A stretch of DNA of 64,000 bases, taken from Medicago truncatula (taxonomy: Eukaryota > Streptophyta > Magnoliopsida > Fabales > Fabaceae). The stretch spans positions 1,126,001 through 1,190,000 of the forward strand of contig NC_053043.1 in assembly GCF_003473485.1 (NCBI RefSeq). Direction: 5' to 3'. This document shows positions 57,905-64,000 of this stretch, one piece after another. The notes beneath the pieces were generated by a model, which was not told where the DNA came from, made no database searches, and saw only the letters and a list, made by a program, of their open reading frames with translations. The number at the start of each line of letters is the position of its first letter. Position 1 is the first letter of the stretch. A program made the position numbers and the translations under genes.

Positions 57905-59086
57905 TCAGAAGGCGCCCTCAAACACCACAAAAGCCATAAAAACATCTCAAGACTCTAACTTCCCACTTACAGAGAACTAGACTCAAACAAATAAACCAAA
58001 TAAATGAGATTGGTCCGAACACAAAACTCAAACAAAAAAAAAGGAGAAACGAACAACGAAAAGACAATACTCATGAGACATCACAAATTTTTTCTTTTCG
58101 GTCTGATGATCTTGCAACAATATTAGAGAAATTTGTGAGGTACCAAATCAAATCTCAAAGTTGCTTTACAACTCTTTGCAAACAGTGGTTCTACGGAGAA
58201 ACCACCCAGACTCACATTTCCAAGTAAGACAAACCAAAAGAAAATAGCCAAGACTCATGGGATTCCAAAACAATGGCTTATAGGTACCATTATCGAACAA
58301 AATGAAAACCCACTCAATAATATCCAAATCGGTGGCTTTGAAACAATAACCTCTTTATAGAAAACAAACAAATGCCATGCGAGTTCAACATATCACCGAA
58401 GCAAACAAAAATGGTGTCGAATAACTCTACACCAATAGCACTCAAAATTCAAACTAAGACCTAACGATTGAAATCAAAAGTTGACCAACTAATTAAATTA
58501 GCGTAACCTAGGAAGAAGAAACAAACCGGAATTGTAACGTGCAAACTGAATTGATCATCAAATACCAGAACAAATATATTCCCAAACTTTTGGGATTCGA
58601 CAGCGGAAGCGACTAGTGGTTCAAGACGATCAAACCATACTCTTGATACTGAATTATGAAAGAAATTATGAACTAAATCATACTAAAAATAAGAAATAAT
58701 AATGTTTGTCTCTACAAAACAGAAAAATTAAGAGACAATATGTCATAGAAAAACTCTGAATTTTGCCTAATACTTACTATTTTTGCTTGCAAGGTGAGAA
58801 AAATTTGTTTGAGATCTGCACCATATATGAATTTATGATGCACTTCCATGACATAAGTAGCACTGCAGCAAAGTGGCCTATGATTTTATACATCAATTTA
58901 TAGTTCTAGGTTCGATTACTTGATCATAAATTTTATGATTAACTCTTTTAAATTAATACTTTAAAATAATGAAGGAAAACGGGCACAATGGGAGAGACCT
59001 AGTATACTAAAAAAAATTGGGTAACAATCATGTCATGTGTGGCTATAGCCACATAACCCTGTAGTGGATCCGTCCCTGACTTGAGC

Positions 59087-59895
59087 ACTGTAGGCTAATT
59101 AGAGTTTAATTGCGATTAGTATTATCCTTTTCTGTTGCGTGTTTGAGATTGGCTATAAATAAGCCTCCCTTGTATCATTAGCGAATGAATGAAATCAATA
59201 TTTCAGAATACATCGAGTTCAATTTTTAGGTGGAACAATTATCTATCAAATTTTACTTGTGTTTCGACTAAACATTAAATTATTAATGCCATTTTTCGAA
59301 GTAAACCAAAGGGTTAACAAAAAAATCCAAACGAATCCAAAATTCCAAATCATAACCGCCAACTGAACCGAAAATGGTAGAAAATCAAATATTATTATTA
59401 GATGCATTTGGATATCATTTTTGTAAACCGCATTTCTTATCACTTTTTTTGAAACTAAATTAATTCGCATAAGTAAATTTTAATACTTATTTATTTTATT
59501 AGTATAATACATTGAATTATACTGTTTATTGGTTTTTATTTCTTTTAAAACAATACTTATTAGTGTAATTTAGTCTATTGTTTATATTACTTCATATATT
59601 TCAAACATAATCGATCATTTTCATTCTGCAATATTAATTTATGATATATTTCATATTATACTTTCTATGAAACATATCACTTTTGTGTAATATTAATACT
59701 AATAAAAAATTATAATTGTATTTTGATATAAAAAAATCAATCCAAATACAACATAATTGGATGGTTTTTTTTTAGTGTCATTCAAATCGAACTGAACAAT
59801 GCATGATTATTTATTTTTTAGATCGGATGATTTTTTTACCTCAAAGTCGATCTAAACCCCATCACACACACCCTACTTGCATCCAACAAATCAGA
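59087..59895. other. Unassigned insertion between fragments of the third repeat copy
   Basis: The left part (about 59090-59230) has a TATA-like ctataaataagcc, and then caatatttcagaata, as in retrotransposon LTRs, but no paired LTR or clear border was found. The rest is AT-rich and unrecognised. Confidence 0.3.
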
Positions 59896-60085
59896 AAAAA
59901 CTGTTAACTAGTTGAATAAAGAAATCTAGACTCAACATCATTGAATTTAAGTGTTACAACCAATAGTTCTTATAACAGGAATAGTATGATTTCTTAAACT
60001 TGGCCATGAACTACGTGAATTCATGGCGATGATGTGAATTAGCTGCATGTTAATATCATCGCATGCATCCCTTTCAGTTTCCATA
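59896..60085 (+). repeat. Third copy of the CSN8 3'-flank repeat, right fragment
   Basis: Matches about 53341-53710 of copy 2 with deletions (words ctgttaactagttgaataaa, acaatagttctt-like, ggccatgaactacg, atcatcgcatgcat). Sequence equivalent to 53100-53340 is missing. Confidence 0.7.
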
Positions 60086-60087
60086 TC

Positions 60088-60235
60088 TAAGGGAGGTACA
60101 ATAACTATAGGTTTTGTTACTCCATATAACTCTTCAACTCGTACTTTGTTGCGGCTTAGATTGCATGGTGATTTTCATCGGAGAGGATTGTGCTAGAATG
60201 AGTCTCTTCGTCGCTATTGCTAAGCGATTAGAGAG
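60088..60235 (-). pseudogene. Decayed copy of the 115-aa unknown gene
   Basis: Resembles 54045-54300 in parts: gggaggtacaataactatag is identical, followed by a diverged 'tgttactccatataactcttcaac' and 'attttcatc..gaggattgtgcta'. Internal deletions and frame loss leave no ORF. Its position after the third repeat copy matches the order seen after copy 2. Confidence 0.7.
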
Positions 60236-61004
60236 ATGTCACAATTGTTTTATTATTATTTATTAGTTCTGATTTGGACTTTTTTTCTTTCTACGCAAAA
60301 ATTGACACACAGAAACGTTTGTGTGGTAACAAACTCAAATTAAAATTACTTACAAAGAGTAAATGAAAAAAGATAAATTTCATATTTTTCAAGGTGAATA
60401 AGTAAGGTTGTCCGCGGTTCGAATCTGAACTCCTGCATATAACAATATATGTCACTGCCAACTAAGTTATGCTTACGGGAAATAATTGAATTAATTAATA
60501 GGAGAAATGCTAACAAATCTTCTTAGTGTACTTGTTGAGAAGTTTAAAGTGAAAATTTTATCTTAAAAATCATGAAAATCATTGAAACATTAAAAACCAA
60601 ATTTTTCAACATAAAACTTATCAATTATCTCCTTTTCTAAATCTTTAACAATTGTCCTAAGGAAATTTGTTAGCATGATCCAATAAATAATACTTTTTAC
60701 TTTTGTATGTGTGCCATAAACCCCTAAGTCATTTGTTAGTATCATTCATCAAATAATACTCCTTTTACTTTTGTCGGTATGCCCATAAACAATTTTGATT
60801 TGGTTTGGTAATCATACAAACATTTAGCTCGTATTTAGAAGGATTAAAATAAAAAGTTGACATATTTAGAAGGAGCAAAAATATATTTAACCCTTAATTA
60901 GCAATCACTTTGTCTTCATGATCACTTGTTAATTCAGTTCGTTCATTTAACTTTTTTAATTTATGATTGTTTTTTGTATTACTGGAGAAAATATCTACTT
61001 CTTC
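60236..61004. other. AT-rich intergenic with one SINE-like fragment
   Basis: Apart from the SINE-like piece at 60398-60478, I see no supported feature. Inverted wording 'cttcttagtgtact' / 'ttaaggaaatttgttagcat' around 60515-60680 may be the ends of another small MITE. Confidence 0.35.
60398..60478 (-). mobile_element. tRNA-derived SINE-like fragment
   Basis: On the minus strand, 'agcataacttagttggcagt' (A-box-like) is followed by 'atatgcaggagttcagattcgaaccgcgg', with a clear B-box (gattcgaacc). This arrangement is familiar from legume tRNA-derived repeats. It lacks a 3' extension. Confidence 0.5.
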
Positions 61005-61395
61005 TAATTAAGAGGAGATCGATCACATAAATGAATATTGCAATGGAAATTTAGAAGCAAATATTATTCAAGAAGCAGATGAACTTAAGGTTGGGATGTC
61101 ATTTTGTTCTGAAGAAGTTATAAAATATTGAAAGTATTATGCTTGATGTATGGGTTTTGGAATTGGTAAAATCAATTAAAAGAATGCAAATGATGGAAAA
61201 AAAAAAAAAAAAAAAAATACTTTGCTCTTGCATGTAGTCGTGCAAGAAGCTATTTGATTAACTCAGAATTTTTTGAAGTCAGATTCAATCATAAGTTCAC
61301 AATGTAAGGCTAGAGTAAATGTGCTTGTGTGTCTTTAGATGGAATAATAACAATCTTAAGCATTGCTCATTCGCATAATCATAAATTAAACACAA
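61005..61395 (+). pseudogene. FAR1/FHY3-type DNA-binding domain relic
   Basis: In-frame pieces read ADELKVGMSFCSEEVIKY and then, past stops, CMGFGIGK, YFALACSRARSY, CKARVNVLVC and, in a shifted frame, LSIAHSHNHKLN. These are the landmarks of the FAR1 WRKY-GCM1-like zinc-finger domain (P-x-VGMxF, GF, C-K-A, HNH-L). At least three stop codons, a frameshift and a long poly(A) run (about 61197-61218) break it. FAR1 proteins descend from Mutator transposases, so it could be a gene fragment or a transposon remnant. Confidence 0.65.
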
Positions 61396-62282
61396 CCAGT
61401 TCAAGGTATTTAAGATGAATGATTTCATTGAATACAACAATTACTTGTATAAGTCTTTTTTGGCTTGGAGTCCTAATTCCAAAAGGCATTTACCAATGCA
61501 AAATTGAAAGGATTTCAAATTGAAATTGCTTCTATGATGTACTACAATGCTTTGTTAGCTCAGCTTAATTTCTTTTTGGCTTTCATTCCTTGTTTTTTTT
61601 AGGCCGGCTTTCATTTCATTTTATCAGGCTTGTACGTTTGGCTCATTTTCTTCTATGTTAGCTTAATTTTGTTCATGTCTGTTTTTTACTTTATAATTGA
61701 GTTGCAATTTTGAATTGTTGATGCATATATGATATATTTGACAAAATCGCATTTCGATGATGTTGTCTTATGCTATTTAAATATTTATCCTTTGGCACAC
61801 AATTAGTACTTAGTATTTAGTGTTAGTCATAAAAGAGTCTCCCTCATTTGGGATTAACTCATCTTTCAAATTAACCTTTATTTTTCTTACATCTGAAACC
61901 GTTTAATGTAAACTTTGAAATAGTAATTACTTTTTAATTGGAGTGTAGTTTGGTTTGAAACTAAGAATACATTTTTTTTCTCACTTTCCTTTTGCAATTG
62001 TATGTATTCACTTTCGTCTTACCTGATTAGTGATTACATACAACATTAGTTCCTAATGTGGCCAAAACAATACAGTTAACAAGTCAGTTATAAGAATCCT
62101 AAAAGATAACTCCAAATTTTTTTGCATATTACGAGTACACTGGGTGATTGAAAACTCTAAGTTTGTACATATTTTTCTTGAGACTATTGAAATTTCATAC
62201 TTCAAATGTTGCATAAAATGGTAAAAAAGTAACAATACAAAATGGTAAAAAACTAACAACACAAATTTACAAAAAATGGAGC
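61396..62282. other. Intergenic and probable 3' UTR of the fasciclin gene
   Basis: No further recognised feature. The last few hundred bases lie downstream of the minus-strand fasciclin gene. The stretch 62030-62150 shares short words with 55660-55700 (cacctgattagtgatt; gtacattgggtgat), too few to define a repeat. Confidence 0.4.
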
Positions 62283-63347
62283 CTATGCTGCATAGCACTG
62301 CATGTGACCAACACCATCAATATCACTTATGTGCTCTTTCAATCCAACGGCTACACTTTCACACTTTCTCACTCCATCCAACGCTTCTGATTTCTCGGAC
62401 ATTTCCATCAACGAAACTCTTCTATTCTTCTTCTTCTTCTGCACCACCGCTTCCAGACCCACCGGTGCCGGAGCAGGAGCCTCCGCCTCGGAATATCCCT
62501 CCGGTGGAAAAGATATACCTGAATCAGAATGTTGTGGAGACAAAACGGGCGCAGCAGAAGGAGCGGTACCGAAATTCACCGAAGAATGAACGTGAATCCT
62601 TCCAATTTCCGGCGATTGCGCTGGTTCCGGTGCTGGTGGTTTTACCGGAGCTTCAACCGCATGACTAGAGCCGCCGCCTTGCCTTCCTGTAACATTGAAC
62701 GAAACCGATCTTGGAACCGGATCAAGAACCGTTTGATTTTGCTTTTCCGGCGAATGCGGAATCCTTCTTGGAGTGAAATGACGGTGATCTGGTGAATGAA
62801 TCGGATTTACCGGCGCCGGCGCCGGAGAAGTGAAATCAACCGATCTAACATTAAGAATTCCAGCAAGACCGTGCACAGTAACATGACGACCGTAAAATAA
62901 TCCCGGAAAAGCAACTTCCACACCGCCAACAGTCGTAACAGAAGAAGAACCAGATCGGCGCGTGAACGAAATACGGCGCGTGGATAACATCGTAGGGAGC
63001 GTGTAACCGTTAGGAAGAAGACGAAGCTCAGAAAGAGTGAGACGGCGTGGAATGATATGATAACGGAGAGTATCGGTGTAAGACGACGCAGTTTGCGTCA
63101 TGTCGAGAGCGAAGAGTGAAGAATCAGTGGGAGCGAAGAAAGTGAAAGAGTTTGTGGCGTTTGAATTTGGATCAAGAAGATCGATTCGAAGATCGGAGGT
63201 GAGGATTGCATTGCAGAAGAGGTGGTAACCGCGTGATCGGAGAGTGTTGAGCATTGAATCGAATTCTCTGTTGGGGATTGAATTCACCACCGTGACGGCG
63301 TTAGCAACAAGAAGAAGAAGCACCATAAGAGGAAAAATCGAACTCAT
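62283..63347 (-). CDS. Fasciclin-like arabinogalactan protein (single FAS1 domain)
   Basis: A single-exon gene of 354 aa. FLA proteins are secreted cell-surface glycoproteins linked to cell-wall and adhesion functions. Residues 1-23 form a signal peptide (FPLMVLLLLVANAVTVVNS). One FAS1 domain spans about 28-170 and includes the H1 motif FTFFAPTDSSLFAL (68-81), the YH motif LRYHIIP (94-100) and the H2-like VTVHGLAGILNV (156-167). Pro/Ala/Ser glycomodules follow (SPAPAPV at 174-180 and APAPAPVG further on), with N-glycosylation sequons (NAT, NQT, NVT). The basic C-terminal part (KKKKNRR) has no hydrophobic tail, so no GPI anchor is expected. This architecture matches the Arabidopsis FLA19-21 group. 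Telling them apart needs a tree. Confidence 0.9.
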   Translation of the reverse strand: MSSIFPLMVLLLLVANAVTVVNSIPNREFDSMLNTLRSRGYHLFCNAILTSDLRIDLLDPNSNATNSFTFFAPTDSSLFALDMTQTASSYTDTLRYHIIPRRLTLSELRLLPNGYTLPTMLSTRRISFTRRSGSSSVTTVGGVEVAFPGLFYGRHVTVHGLAGILNVRSVDFTSPAPAPVNPIHSPDHRHFTPRRIPHSPEKQNQTVLDPVPRSVSFNVTGRQGGGSSHAVEAPVKPPAPEPAQSPEIGRIHVHSSVNFGTAPSAAPVLSPQHSDSGISFPPEGYSEAEAPAPAPVGLEAVVQKKKKNRRVSLMEMSEKSEALDGVRKCESVAVGLKEHISDIDGVGHMQCYAA

Positions 63348-64000
63348 TTTTTCAAGATTTCTTCACGCACAAGAAAGATGAACAAGATTGAAACTGTTAC
63401 TGTTACTTTCTTCTTTTTGCGGGATGGGTTTTTTCTTTGAAGTTTTACTTTGACGGTTTTTTCTGTTATATTTATTGGAAATTTCAACCTTTCTTATTGT
63501 TGGGCTTGGGCTTTCCTTTTTGGGTTACTTCTATCTTCATGGGCTTCTGTTACATAATCAAACTTGCGAAGAAAGACGAGAGATGCTAAATTGGTGTGGG
63601 TCCCACGCTTTTGCTTTTCCCTTCAAACTTTCGAAGAAAGACGAGAGAAGTTCTACTTTTCATTTCATTTTTTTTTTCCTTTTTTACCCTTACCTTCTAC
63701 ATCAACTATGGATGGCAACATCAAAATTAAAACTTATATTATCCATTTGCTACATAATCAGATCTATAATCCATTTCCTTTTCTTTGATACATGGCAGGT
63801 ATCATAATCATATCTATATATCAAAGAGTGAATTGATTTTTTTTTAAAATAGCCAAAATTTATTCCAATAGCAAAAACATCACAAGCTGAGATGTTGTGC
63901 TTGGCAAAAGCCACAAGTACACAGGAACAGAAGAAACACAGGCAAGGCTGAAAAATTAACGCCTAAGCCCCACACTAGCAATCACAAAATACATAAAAGC
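63348..64000. other. Fasciclin gene upstream region and window edge
   Basis: The first part is the presumed promoter and 5' UTR of the fasciclin gene (minus strand). The word 'cttgcgaagaaagacgagag' near 63565 recurs as 'ctttcgaagaaagacgagag' near 63630, a short direct repeat. The last 170 bp (from about 63834) are less AT-rich and could be the 3' end of a neighbouring gene or element outside the window. Confidence 0.35.

Larger units (their letters stand above)
55859..59078. mobile_element. 3.2-kb non-autonomous hAT element with perfect 8-bp target duplication
   Basis: The left end reads tagggacggattcaa and the right end, reverse-complemented, cagggacggatccac, the usual hAT terminus. The 8-bp word acttgagc is repeated exactly at 55851-55858 and 59079-59086, the hAT duplication length. 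The interior shows no transposase ORF; it has a 93-bp tandem array (56431-56870) and a nested foldback (57010-57904). The right end contains a small stem (tggctatagccacata) near 59039. Confidence 0.88.

Overview
This is a plant nuclear window, most likely from a legume close to Medicago. The genes have many short exons and AT-rich introns, and the proteins are typical dicot orthologues. The many foldback elements whose ends read like 'ggtccct' and carry 9-bp target duplications are characteristic of legume genomes. The species is an inference; the plant origin is secure. I see no rRNA, functional tRNA or CRISPR array.

Layout. MRT4, a ribosome-assembly factor, lies on the minus strand at 1437-3963 (7 exons). 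It shares a 1.3-kb divergent upstream region with separase (plus, 5266-23770), which I resolve into 28 exons coding for 2208 residues with an intact His/Cys catalytic pair. Separase introns have collected a Copia relic, an RTE-type LINE relic and several foldback elements. A pinin-like splicing factor follows (plus, 26565-30405; 10 exons, 424 aa). A transposon-rich stretch (30.6-34.6 kb) contains Mutator-like foldbacks, a CACTA-like relic and a broken ORF. Next comes an LEA-2/NHL membrane protein with one 3.3-kb intron (36472-40485). A 5'-truncated LINE precedes COP9 signalosome subunit 8 (43019-46625; 5 exons, 197 aa).

From 44.5 to 60.2 kb the window is built of repeated material. The 3' half of CSN8 plus about 0.8 kb of flank is present twice (44525-47459 and 50823-53754). 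The two copies bracket an intronless nuclear group II intron maturase (nMAT1-like, 48458-50620). Shreds of a third copy are split by a 3.2-kb hAT element (55859-59078, perfect 8-bp target duplication). A small gene of unknown function (54036-54383) has a decayed relative at 60.1 kb. A FAR1-type relic lies at 61.0 kb. A fasciclin-like arabinogalactan protein (minus, 62283-63347) closes the gene content.

The genes are not an operon or a pathway. They are independent housekeeping or cell-biology genes: ribosome assembly, chromatid separation, splicing, protein-degradation control, mitochondrial intron splicing and cell wall. The most noteworthy structural points are two GC-AG introns, a set of Mutator-like foldbacks dated by their target duplications, the CSN8 segmental duplication around nMAT1, nested transposons (a CACTA miniature inside a Mutator-like foldback, and a foldback inside the hAT), and plausible cell-cycle motifs upstream of separase. 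I found no convincing novel biological system. All exon coordinates come from reading splice sites and keeping the reading frame by hand; none is backed by transcripts.
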